Under the pieces are notes generated by a model that worked only from the letters and a program-made list of their open reading frames with translations, made no database searches and was not told where the DNA came from. A program made the position numbers and the translations under genes. 64,000 nt of DNA from Breviolum minutum Mf 1.05b.01 (taxonomy: Eukaryota > Sar > Dinophyceae > Suessiales > Symbiodiniaceae). Numbering within the stretch: position 1 is the first letter of the stretch; each line of letters begins with the position of its first letter. Positions 32,669 through 43,720 of the stretch are shown here, piece by piece. The stretch spans positions 61,594-125,593 of the forward strand of contig DF239218.1 of NCBI GenBank assembly GCA_000507305.1. The letters are read 5' to 3'.

Positions 32669-32730
32669 GCTCAAGGATTATATTGGGACATTTTTTGTTA
32701 CATTGTTCGGTAGATTGGTCTTGTGTACAG
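32669..32730 (+). CDS. Short exon candidate with ideal splice sites
   Basis: GATTTCTTGCAG and GTAATG bound 62 nt encoding LKDYIGTFFVTLFGRLVLCT, a possible membrane helix. It lies after the presumed stop at 32574, so it belongs either to an alternative form or to another gene. Confidence 0.45.
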
Positions 32731-33448
32731 GTAATGAATTAAAGTTCAAGTTTTCAGATTCATTGGGCGGAATTTTACTCACATTGGTTTACAGTGTGCC
32801 TTTTATACAAGGAACAGATTTGATTTAAAGGAAAAACATGTTTTACATGATTGTTGGTCGTGACCTCCATAATTCTTAGTGCACAGCTCGACGTCGATAC
32901 CAGAAAATTCAGAAACGGCATATACACATGTTTTATGCAACATGTAATGTATGTATCGGTATCATCTATATATGTAAGCTTTCCTCACAACTCTAGAGCT
33001 ATGCAATGAAAAAACTCCTTTGCAGAAATGGACCAGGCTCCGTGTTCGCAGAAAGTCTTTCTAGGAATTGCTGCAGGTTTGCCGTGTGCTAGAACCTGGC
33101 CTTGACAAAAAGGTGGCACAGGGTAGAGGATGGGGTTGATGTCACGAGTCTTTTTTTGTTGCGTTGGATTTTCATTCTTCAGATCCACAGAAAAGGATAA
33201 TAGAAAGGGCTTGAACCACGAAGGTCTAAGCTTTCTAGTGTCGCTGGAGTGGAGTTGGTGGTATCGCCTGTGTTTGTGGTGCTTGCACTGTGCGTGTTTG
33301 CCGAATGTCTCTTGGTCATTGGATGGCATTGGTGTGTCATTTGGCTCAACGAGGAGGTCAGAACCTCTATAGGAAAAGAGCTAAGCCAAACAGATGCCAA
33401 TGTGTCTACGCCCGGTCAAGTTCCAACATTTTTGCAAATACAGTACAG

Positions 33449-35630
33449 TCTAGTTATTCCCATTCAAGAATCCTAAAAGCAAAACAAGTTTTTGGCTGGT
33501 GGCAGTTCAACCACATCGACACATCGACATGCAGATCAAACCAACAAAAACGTCCCACCCAGTTGGAGCTGACCAAGTTGACATTTTCAACAATTTCCCA
33601 CCAGACGTTGTCACCAACAGAAGTTCCGGGGCTTCATGACTCTGTAGAAGGTTAGGAGCTTGGGATCAACATTGCTGTGCAAAAAACGGTCGGTTTTAGA
33701 GTAGTTTCAAACGATTTTTAGAATTCATGGTAATGAAACAAAATGGCCAGTGTTTCAAAAGTTCACATCGGATCCCTTCAACTGTTCATGTCCAGAGCAT
33801 TGGGCCTATGCAAGCCTCAGGGAAACCATGACGTTGAACATGGCGGCCATGGGCGGTGCCCAGCTCGAAGCGGTTGGAACCAAACTTGGAGCTTTCGAGA
33901 TCCCTAGAAGTTTCGAAAGCTGAGGCGGAGCCAGTGCCATGCCACCCATTGACGCTTCAAAGCGCGAAACTCAAATCTATTGGATCCTGCCATATCCTGC
34001 ATCAATGGAATGGCATTTCAACTTGTAAACTCTAAGCAAATTGGCATAGATTCACCATCAAACATCTCACAATTGAGGTTCCCTTTGCCATTGCCTGAGT
34101 GGCTGGTGGGAAATCCGCCCTACCGCCATGTTGTTCCAATTCACGTCCCGATACCTCAACAAGTAAAGCAACTCAAGGGCAGATTTTGGACTCGACCATC
34201 CCCAAGAGGCTTCAGGATTTAGCCATATCTACCAATCAAACAAATTCACATGAAAGATGGATTCCCTTGTAGTTCCAGAAATCTGATTCAACATGGCAGG
34301 CTTTTCACTGCTGGTTTTGGCCTGGGCGCTATGGGTTCGGCTACCCCGTTTGCGTTGAGTGGGATAGATTTTGGAGATTTGTTTTGGAGATTTTTTAGAG
34401 ACAATTATAAGTTAGATATGCTTTTGTATTTGAAATTTGCGCTCGGTCTTAGGATTTCTTGAGAGGAGATTGATGGTCGCCTGAGAAAAGACATATTTTG
34501 CGACGTTGATTGTCGTCAGAACAAAAAGATTGAACAAGTTATTTCAGCTCCAATTGAATTTTTTAATCAGTGTTTTCAACATTTGAAAGCATTCAGGCAT
34601 GGTAAATCCACACAGTGTTTTGCTCCCTGCTCAATCATAACCAACCAATCTTCACCATACCTTGGAATCACCGTTTTTGTTTGAAAAAAGCTCAGGTGCG
34701 GCCATGAGCTTGCTTTCCAGAGGTGCAAGTGCGGCGGAAGTGGCGTTTCGACGCCAGGCGGGGGCAATCCATGAATTGATTATCCTGAACCTTGATTGGT
34801 TGATAGGTGTTAATTTCTCAACCACGGTTTACAAGTTTATTTGCCCATGGGGTTAATCACTAGTCTTCAGATGTCTTCAGGTGGTACAGGATTTCATGGG
34901 CCAAGATGAAGTTGAGCGGATCNTTTTTTCGCAAGGAATGTTGTAGCCTTGTTTTTTTTAAACTAGGACTTGTACAGTTTGTCTTCAGAAGATTCACCGG
35001 GCAAGGGACCCTCGCATTGGCACCTATTTGTCAATATCTTTCATAAAATTGTTTGGACATGGCGTTGCCCAACATTGGGCAACAGTCACCTTGACTTCGT
35101 GGCTTTGACAAAGGTTCAGTGGTTTGGGAACCGGAGATTGCAAGATTTGTTGCTGTTATACTTGATATGCAAGCGGAAAAAAAAATCAAGCAAACATTTT
35201 TGTGCATTTTCAGAATGTTTGAACCAAAATTGTTCAACCATCTTGAATCATGCTAAAACCGCCAATCAATCTTTGCTTCATCATGAGCTATTTGAAGTGT
35301 TTAAGCCTCCAGGTCTTTTTGAATTTTATTGCTTGATGCGTTCGATTTATTCAAACCAGGCACTCTGCAGTAGTATTGCTTCATGTCTAGCTAGCATGGA
35401 ATGCCTCCAAATATTGGGAAGCTACTGTGCCCCAAAGAAGAATGGTATGGAAGTTGGGTCCCTCCATGTTTGCTTTGTGTTTTTTATATGTGTTTTTACA
35501 TCATTCTGGCGCTTTCCCACATCCAAGACTGCTTCAGCGTAAGAAATTACATGTGTGGAAACATCCGCACCAGGCAGCGTTTGACTTTATTCCAAGCCCT
35601 GGGCGACACTGGGTGGTGAGGTGCAGCTGA
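33449..35630 (+). CDS. Unit A copy of the repeat-borne multi-exon gene
   Basis: Likely exons: 33449-33650 (ends GTTAGG; TFSTISHQTLSPTEVPG), 33751-33923 (starts in phase; CPEHWAYASLRETMTLN, AQLEAVGTKLGAFEIPRS), open frame 33980-34222 (RFPLPLPEWLVGNPPYRHV), 34696-34806 (SLLSRGASAAEVAFRRQAGA), then 34871-34922 cut by the N. Past the N come a 190-codon open frame (34970-35542) identical in translation to unit B and the terminal exon 35538-35630. In A that exon has three extra bases (one more Val) before its stop. The middle exons found in B are missing through the assembly join. Function unknown. Confidence 0.55.
34923..34923. other. Single N: probable assembly join between repeat copies
   Basis: Left of the N the sequence follows unit C-type sequence; right of it, unit B-type sequence starting about 1.07 kb further on. 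It is therefore a collapsed or chimeric junction rather than a simple ambiguous base. Confidence 0.8.
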
Positions 35631-36672
35631 CGCTGGGTATCCCCTCTTGCAATCTAAGATAGCTGGTTGCAAAATCGACCATGAATGCAAAGTCTTGAAA
35701 AAGTAGATAATTGCCCAGCCAACAAGTGCTAGCTTTTCAAGGAGGATATATAATATACATTTTATGAATTATATGAAAACATATCAATATACATGTATAT
35801 ATGTGCGTATATACATAGGGTCTCTCTTTATCGTCAGTTGTTTCATTGGAAGAATCCGATCTGAGTTGGAAGGCGGCGTGGCAATTTCATTTTGGTGGAC
35901 CGGGCCTGAGAGGCTGGGCGGTAGGTCCCCAGGTACTTCGGGAGTTTTGTAGTTTTTTTTGTTCCTTTGGAATGTACTGGCACCACATTTTACCACATGG
36001 TGTAGTTGTATAGCTTGCCATTTTTCTTAGATATCATGTTTAGATGGCGACATTTAGAAGAGATCATTTGATTTGTGTCAGAAATGGCATGATCTTCTGA
36101 TCTTCAGACAGAGGTCATAGCATATTGTGATATCATATGACATCATTTCTTGGATGTGATATCATATGGCATCAAAAAACTCCTTGAAACTGTTTTTTTT
36201 TCCATCTCTTGTTTTTATCACAGCACCCTCTCATCATTGCAGGTACTTCACCGCTGTTTACTCTCGGGCTTTGCCAAGGTGTGAAACTCAGAGCGCTGAA
36301 ACTCAGATGCCTAAGATTTCTACCATGACACCTAGGCCAACGGCGTTCCCTCCAGCGACGGAGGATCTGAGAAGTCCGGCTGCAAAGGGGGGAGAAGGCA
36401 TAAAATAAAGGAACCCAAAGAAAACATGACAGATTCATGCTAATGCCCAAGACTTTTAGCTTCCTGAGCAGCATAAAAAATTTAAATGTCGACATTTTAA
36501 TAAGAAATGCCACCTCGCCCGATTTTTTTTTGGGTGCCATTTTTTTTGGGACCTCAATAATGTGCATATTTTGTTGACACAAGGTGAAATTGATTGAAGG
36601 AAATGACATCCGCCATTTTGCCTCAAGATTTTGATTCAAAGGACTCTGTGGCAAAAGTCTTGTTCCGAGAGC

Positions 36673-37935
36673 ATGATGATGAACAAGTCTTTGCTTTTGA
36701 TCTCCGCCATGGTTGCATTGGCACTGGGCTTTACGCAAGAGGTAGCAGAAGCCACATGCACTGACTGCCATTCCAGTGAGGAGAACGTGCTGATGCAACA
36801 CAACCGACGGCACGGGAAACAGCACAAGACGAGTTCTTCGAAGAATGAGCACTCCTGCTACCTGGCCATTAAGGAAGTTCAGACACAATGGGCCAATGCT
36901 ATCTTGGCCGTCACCGAGTCGTACCCCGATGGAGATTTCATAGGGGCAGCGGAACAGGCTATCCACGATCTCTACGGCTATGACATTGGAACAGTGATGT
37001 TCAAGCCAACCAAGGCAAAAGAGGTTCCATTCCGCCATACTCCCTCAGGTGCACTGTCATACTTCGTTGGCTATGAAGCTTTGCAGCAAGTAGGGCAGGA
37101 AGGCATCGAAGAGGATGGCGGTTTTGCCATCAATGACGGCTATGGCTGGTCAAAGGTCGAGATTAACAATTCTGATATCAGCTGCGTGGGCGATTTTGCA
37201 CTTGCCCACGGATACTACTACTTCACCAATAAAACAGACCAGACAAAGGTGGCTGGAGTTGAGTACAGCTGGGTTTACAAGAAAGTAGATGGCAAGTTGA
37301 AAATCATCGTCCACCACTCCTCCGTACCATTTCCAGTGGAGGCACCGGCACCGGCATTGATGGAGGAAGGAATTGCACGGCCTCGTAGAGGAAGGTCTCA
37401 ACGTGTCTACCATGAGGCTTCTCACGAACGCAAACCGCGCCCCGACTGCAACAAGGCCATTTTTGCAACTCAGGAAGCATGGAAGCATGCTATCTTGAAC
37501 ATCAGCGACACATACCAAGACAACAGCGAGAATGACGACTATATTCAGGTAGCGGAGGACCAAATCAATGAGCTCTACGGATATGACATTGGACCAGTCC
37601 TGTTCAAGCCGACCAAAGCAGTTGAGAAACCATTCCGTCCCACTTTCATTGATGCACTGTCATATTTTGTCGGCTATGACGCCATAAAGCCGGATGGCTC
37701 CCCAGAGGATGGCGGCTTTGCCATCAACAACGGGGATGGCTGGTCCAAGGTCAGGATTGAGAATGACAAGACTAGTTGCATGGGAGATTATGTATTTGCC
37801 CAGGGTTACTACTACTTCACCCCGAAAGGAGCGGAGAACGAGGTTGAGGTTGAGTACAGCTGGGTGTACAAGTGGATGGAGAACGGCAAGATGAAAATCA
37901 TTCTTCATCACTCCTCTGTGCCATACAATCCTTGA
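36673..37935 (+). CDS. Secreted protein with two tandem NTF2/SnoaL-like domains
   Basis: An intact single-exon gene of 420 residues, starting at the first of three consecutive ATGs (36673, 36676, 36679). A signal peptide follows (KSLLLISAMVALALGF), then a short Cys/His/Ser/Lys-rich linker. Two homologous domains of about 125-130 residues follow, each with AEQ/AED..LYGYDIG..FKPTKA, ALSYFVGY, DGGFAIN.G.GWSKV, a Cys-Val/Met-GD segment, HGYYYF or QGYYYF, a VEYSWVYK strand and a HHSSVP end. The cone-like strand order and wording match small NTF2/SnoaL/CaMKII-association-type domains common in algae, often secreted; the ligand is unknown. The domains are separated by an Arg-rich, Pro-containing linker. 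It lies at the 3' part of repeat unit A, and the matching place in unit B is a gap. Codons are more GC-rich than the surroundings. Stop TGA is followed directly by TAG. Confidence 0.85.
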   Translation: MMMNKSLLLISAMVALALGFTQEVAEATCTDCHSSEENVLMQHNRRHGKQHKTSSSKNEHSCYLAIKEVQTQWANAILAVTESYPDGDFIGAAEQAIHDLYGYDIGTVMFKPTKAKEVPFRHTPSGALSYFVGYEALQQVGQEGIEEDGGFAINDGYGWSKVEINNSDISCVGDFALAHGYYYFTNKTDQTKVAGVEYSWVYKKVDGKLKIIVHHSSVPFPVEAPAPALMEEGIARPRRGRSQRVYHEASHERKPRPDCNKAIFATQEAWKHAILNISDTYQDNSENDDYIQVAEDQINELYGYDIGPVLFKPTKAVEKPFRPTFIDALSYFVGYDAIKPDGSPEDGGFAINNGDGWSKVRIENDKTSCMGDYVFAQGYYYFTPKGAENEVEVEYSWVYKWMENGKMKIILHHSSVPYNP

Positions 37936-38937
37936 TAGAGTGCAAGTGAAGAATGTGCAGGCCCAAATGATCCTTGACAGGGTTTGTTCTGCATTTTTCT
38001 CCACCTCTCCTCGGAGCCACACCATTCACGGCTTGAAGGGTGCATGTCTCCTTTGAGGGTCCTTTTGCATGTGTGAATTGTATAAATTTCTATAATTTTG
38101 TATAGTTGTATAGACTTCAGAGCCCCTGTGACGGGAGTGTGACGGGGGTGGGACTTGAAGGGCACAAAGTCTCCTTTCAGGTCCGTTGAGGGGCGATGTT
38201 ATTGCCCTTGCGCAAACTTTAGATCACCGGCGACGGGGCCGGTTGTGGGCTTGGGGGCAGGAAATCTCCTTTGAGGTCCTTTGAGGGAAGGCATTTTTGC
38301 ATGTTTGGATTGCCAACTATTGCATAGACTTGAGATCTCTGGCGACAGGACCATCCCCATCCTGTGCTGAAAGGAAAAAAAATGGCGAGAACGTGAGAAA
38401 ATTGCGAGACAGTTGCAACATAATTTGACACAAAGTCTTACATAACAGCAGATTTCCACGGGGTTGGCAAAATGATGAGCCCCTCCAAAAGCTGTGCCAG
38501 AGCAAACAGGTTGTGGTTGTTACAAGCACCAATGACGAGGGCAAGACGATCTTTGGAGATCTACCCGTATTTTCACCGACACTTGGCGCTAGACTCCAGT
38601 TTCAGTTGTAGCGTTTGTTCATGCCTCCCAACAATCCTGCTCACTTAGGACTTAGAAGAACGAACTCTTCAACACTAAGACAGAACCAGTTTGTATGCAA
38701 TTTGCTGAATGGAGAGATTGTGATATTGTGCTTCTACTTCAAGCCTTGAGAGATTTTTAAAGAAAACTGGTAGGCCTGCTGGCCCAAGTTGACCACTTAC
38801 ATTTTCACTTGACGTTGTTACCTTGAAGTTCCTGGGTTTCATGACTCTGTAGAAGGTGAGGGGCTTGGGATCAACATAACTGTGCAAAAAACGGTCGGTT
38901 TTAGAGTAGTTTGAAATGAATTTTAAAACTCATTGCC

Positions 38938-41882
38938 ATGAAAAAAACATCGGATCCCTTCAACTGTTCATGTTCAGAGCATTGGGCCTATGCAAGCCTC
39001 AGGGAAACCATGACGTTGAACATGGCGGCCATGGGCGGTGCCCAGCTCGAAGCGGTTGGAACCAAACTTGGAGCTTTCGAGATCCCTAGAAGTTTCGAAA
39101 GCTGAGGCGGAGCCAGTGCCATGCCACCCATTGACGCATCAAAGCCCGAAACTCGAATCTATTGGATCCTGCCATATCCTGCATCAATGGAATGGCATTT
39201 CAACTTGTAAACTCCAAGCAAATTGGCATAGATTCACCATCAAACATCTCACAATTGAGGTTCCCTTTGCCATTGCCTGAGTGGCTGGTGGGAAATCCGC
39301 CCTACCGCCATGTTGTTCCAATTCACGTCCCGATACCTCAACAAGTAAAGCAACCCAAGGGCAGATTTTGGACTCGACCATCCCCAAGAGGCTTCAGGAT
39401 TTAGCCATATCTACCAATCAAACAAATTCACATGAAAGATGGATTCCCCTGTAGTTCCAGAAATCTGATTCAACATGGCAGGCTTTTCACTGCTGGTTTT
39501 GGCCTGGGCGCTATGGGTTCGGCTACCCCGTTTGCGTTGAGTGGGATAGATTTTGGAGATTTGTTTTGGAGATTTTTTAGAGACAATTATAAGTTAGATA
39601 TGCTTTTGCATTTGACGTTTGCGCTCGGTCTTAGGATTTCTTGAGAGGAGATTGATGGTCGCCTGACAAAAGACATATTTTGTGACGTTGATTGTCGTCA
39701 GAACAAAAAGATTGAACAAGTTATTTCAGCTCCAATTGATTTTTTTAATCAGTGTTTTCAACATTTGAAAGCATTCAGGTGTGGTAAATCCACACAATGT
39801 TTTGCTCCCTGCTCAATCATAACCAACCAATCTTCACCATACCTTGGAATCACCGTTTTTTGTTTGAAAAAAGCTCAGGTGCGGCCATGAGCTTGCTTTC
39901 CAGAGGTGCAAGTGCGGCGGAAGTGGCGTTTCGACGCCAGGCGGGGGCAATCCATGAATTGATTATCCTGAACCTTGATAGGTTGATAGGTGTTAATTTC
40001 TCAACCACGGTTTATAAGTTTATTTGCCTATGGGGTTAATCACTAGTCTTCAGATGTCTTCAGGTGGTACAGGATTTCATGGGCCAAGATGAAGTTGAGC
40101 GGATCAGTTGGACAGGGTGAGGTATTGTTCCACTTGTCAATGTAGCCAGCGTATTTGGCCAGTTGCCATGCTGAAGATTTCTATTGCCGGTGGTAGGTAC
40201 TATACAAGCCACCATTTGGCAGTAATGTTTCACTAATACCAGACATACCACACCTGCAATGGGGCGATGTGATACATACATAGCACCTATGCTAGAACCA
40301 GACATCTTGGACTCAGAGTCAATTGCCACTGCAGATGCTGATGTCTTTGGAGATACCATCCAAAGACTATGCATACCAATGGGTGATGATCTCAGGTCGC
40401 CACAAAGATCCTCAACCTATTTCACAGTTTGAGAGCTACATTTGCACAGTTTCTTCTTCATGGTTTCTACTTGTTACTACCGGGGTATGCATCTTCTTTC
40501 ACACTTGCTTGGCTCAATTTGCAACTCTCCGAGCATTTCTTTTAACTACATGGTCCACTTCCAAACATTTTGATGCAACCAATTTTGACAGCTTCCAAAA
40601 GACCCAAACCAAACCAACCAAAATCAAGCGATTTCGACAAAATGCCCAAGTGATTTCATGGATTCCCTTTGTCAGTAAGGTGATGCAATGGATGGTGGCC
40701 AATCGGATTCATGGATCACGTCACTTAGGGGTGGAAACGACCTACAGCAAGGCGACTCCGGAAGGTTGACGACTTTACTTGGTTAAGTGTGACCTTTGCT
40801 GGTGATTTTGAGTGACATCCCAGTTGAATTGGATGGGCTGGTGAATAAATACATACCTACCTATCAATATTTATATATTATATTTATAAGTATACATACT
40901 TGAATTATATGAACCGTTTCAGAACAATGAGAAAACTGATGTGTGTGACCTTTTGGAACGTGAAATGCACATTTTGCGGTTTCAAAAAGAAACAACGATA
41001 CATCTATCCAATCGCTTCATGCATCCCATTGGACAGGATGCTGCTGGAAGACAAATGGTCAGCTTGGCTTTGTTGGATTTGTGGCAGAGTTTTTGTGGGG
41101 CTCAAAGGAAAGGGCTGAAGTATGCTGAGGTGGTCCACATTTCAGTTTGGTTGTCATTGGGGTTTTGAACAACCGCCTTTTTTTCGCAAGGAATGTTGTA
41201 GCCTTGTTTTTTTAAAACTAGGACTTGTACAGTTTGTCTTCAGAAGATTCACCGGGCAAGGGACCCTCGCATTGGCACCTATTTGTCAATATCTTTCATA
41301 AAATTGTTTGGACATGGCGTTGCCCAACATTGGGCAACAGTCACCTTGACTTCGTGGCTTTGACAAAGGTCCAGTGGTTTGGGAACCGGAGATTGCAAGA
41401 TTTGTTGCTGTTATACTTGATATGCAAGCGGAAAAAAAAATCAAGCAAACATTTTTGTGCATTTTCAGAATGTTTGAACCAAAATTGTTCAACCATCTTG
41501 AATCATGCTAAAACCGCCAATCAATCTTTGCTTCATCATGAGCTATTTGAAGTGTTTAAGCCTCCAGGTCTTTTTGAATTTTATTGCTTGATGCGTTCGA
41601 TTTATTCAAACCAGGCACTCTGCAGTAGTATTGCTTCATGTCTAGCTAGCATGGAATGCCTCCAAATATTGGGAAGCTACTGTGCCCCAAAGAAGAATGG
41701 TATGGAAGTTGGGTCCCTCCATGTTTGCTTTGTGTTTTTTATATGTGTTTTTACATCATTCTGGCGCTTTCCCACATCCAAGACTGCTTCAGCGTAAGAA
41801 ATTACATGTGTGGAAACATCCGCACCAGGCAGCGTTTGACTTTATTCCAAGCCCTGGGCGACACTGGGTGAGGTGCAGCTGA
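38938..41882 (+). CDS. Unit B copy of the repeat-borne multi-exon gene (most complete)
   Basis: Exon candidates in order: 38938-39105 (begins ATG after a deletion that keeps the frame), open frame 39162-39404, 39879-39989 (111 nt, GT donor), 40054-40121 (68 nt; two leading bases complete the previous codon as Asp; RWYRISWAKMKLSGSVGQGE), 40335-40769 (after a CTGCAG acceptor, phase 0 as required; QWMVANRIHGSRHLGVETTY near its end), 40923-41129 (207 nt; NRFMHPIGQDAAGRQMVSLA; GT donor), open frame 41225-41797, and terminal exon 41793-41882 (LHVWKHPHQAAFDFIPSPGR, stop TGA). Exon lengths and splice sites are conserved in the other copies. No known domain is recognised, so the product is unknown. 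Confidence 0.6.
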
Positions 41883-42454
41883 CGCTGGGTATCCCCTCTT
41901 GCAATCTAAGATAGCTGGTTGCAAAATCGACCATGAATGCAAAGTCTTGAAAAAGTAGATAATTGCCCAGCCAACAAGTGTTAGCTTTTCAAGGAGGATA
42001 TATAATATACATTTTATGAATTATATGAAAACATATCAATATACATGTATATATGTGCGTATATACATAGGGTCTCTCTTTATCGTCAGTTGTTTCATTG
42101 GAAGAATCCGATCTGAGTTGGAAGGCGGCGTGGCAATTTCATTTTGGTGGACCGGGCCCGAGAGGCTGGGCGATAGGTCCCCAGGTACTTCGGGAGTTTT
42201 GTAGGTTTTTTTTGTTCCTTTGGAATGTACTGGCACCACATTTTACCACATGGTGTAGTTGTATAGCTTGCCATTTTTCTTAGATATCATGTTTAGATGG
42301 CGACATTTAGAAGAGATCATTTGATTTGTGTCAGAAATGGCATGATCTTCTGATCTTCAGACAGAGGTCATAGCATATTGTGATATCATATGGCATCATT
42401 TCTTGGATGTGATATCATATGGCATCAAAAAACTCCTTGAAACTGTTTTTTTTT

Positions 42455-42676
42455 NNNNNNNNNNNNNNNNNNNNNNNNNNNNNNNNNNNNNNNNNNNNNN
42501 NNNNNNNNNNNNNNNNNNNNNNNNNNNNNNNNNNNNNNNNNNNNNNNNNNNNNNNNNNNNNNNNNNNNNNNNNNNNNNNNNNNNNNNNNNNNNNNNNNNN
42601 NNNNNNNNNNNNNNNNNNNNNNNNNNNNNNNNNNNNNNNNNNNNNNNNNNNNNNNNNNNNNNNNNNNNNNNNNNNN
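42455..42676. other. Assembly gap of 222 N
   Basis: The left flank matches A at about 36169-36200 and the right flank matches A from 38384. In A these flanks are about 2183 bp apart and enclose the NTF2-like gene. Confidence 0.98.
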
Positions 42677-43720
42677 GGCGAGAACGTGAGAAAATTGCGA
42701 GACAGTTGCAACATAATTTGACACAAAGTCTTACATAACAGCAGATTTCCACGGGGTTGGCAGTATGATGAGCCCCTCCAAAAGCTGTGCCAGAGCAAAC
42801 TGGTTGTGGTTGTTTCAGTTGTAGAGTTTGTTCATGCCTCCCAACAATCCTGCTCACTTAGGACTTAGAAGAACGAACTCTTCAACACTAAGACAGAACC
42901 AGTTTGTATGCAATTTGCTGAATGGAGAGACTGTGATATTGTGCTTCTACTTTTAAGCCTTGAGAGATTTTTAAAGAAAACTGGTAGGCCTGCTGGCAGC
43001 TTGCAAAGACATTTCCAGTCGCCGCCATGCAGCGCGATCCAAATGGAGTCCTTCAACGTTCAGGCAGGCTTTGACCAACCCGGCTAAACCCCGGACCGTA
43101 AAGAGGTGGACAAGTTCTCTGGTTGTACAAATCCTTGGTTGTGACCTCCATAATTCTCCGTGCACGGCTGGACGTCGTAAACGACATATACACATGTTTT
43201 ATGCAACATATAATGTATGTATTTGTATCATCTATAAATGTGTATGTGCTGTGCTTTCCTCACAACTCTAGAGCTATGCAATGAAGAACCTCCTTTACGG
43301 AAATGGACCAGGCTCCGTGTTCGCAGAAAGTCTTTCTAGGAATTGCTGCAGGTTTGCCGTGTGCTACAACCTGACCTTGACAAAAAGGTGGCACAGGTAG
43401 AGGATGGGGTTGATGTCACATGTCTTTTTTGTTGTCTTGGATTTTCATCCTTCAGATCCACAGAAAAGGATAATAGAAAGGGCTTGAACCACGAAGGTCT
43501 AAGCTTTCTGGTGTCGCTGGCGTGGAGTTGGTGGTATCGCCTGTGTTTGTGATGCTTGCACTGCGTGTTTGCCGAATGTCTCTTGGGCATTGGATGGCAT
43601 TGGTGTGTTATTTGGCTCAACGAGGAGATCAAAACCTCTATAGGAAAAGAGCTAAGCCAAACAGATGCCACAGTGTCTACGCCCGGTCAAGTTCCAACAT
43701 TTTTGCAATATACATTACAG

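Larger units (their letters stand above)
32866..38789. repeat. Tandem unit A of a 5-7 kb segmental repeat
   Basis: Unit A shares 32866-34922 with unit C (43139-45196) and 34924-36200 with unit B (41177-42454). Its 3' part (36201-38383) is unique in the assembly and holds the NTF2-like gene. 38384-38789 matches B after its gap. Unit A lacks about 1.07 kb found in B between 40108 and 41176, exactly where the single N stands. Confidence 0.85.
38790..43000. repeat. Tandem unit B of the segmental repeat
   Basis: Homologous to A and C but with its own differences (for example one Leu-to-Pro change in the shared PQQVKQ-KG segment, and a short deletion near 38910-38945). It contains the complete central part (40066-41176) missing from A. 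Bases 42677-42996 repeat 38384-38780. Confidence 0.85.

Noticed and set aside
33339..33352. CATTTGGCTCAA as another spliced-leader relic (also near 43612)
   Set aside because: It lacks one T and the final G of the leader, varies between repeat copies and lies inside a coding-like frame; chance similarity is more likely.
36172..37038. 288-codon minus-strand open frame
   Set aside because: It is antisense to the start of the clearly conserved two-domain NTF2-like gene, whose repeat structure proves the plus strand. The minus frame has no motif.
42396..42857. Open frames across the N run
   Set aside because: They exist only because N is read as open; they carry no coding evidence.
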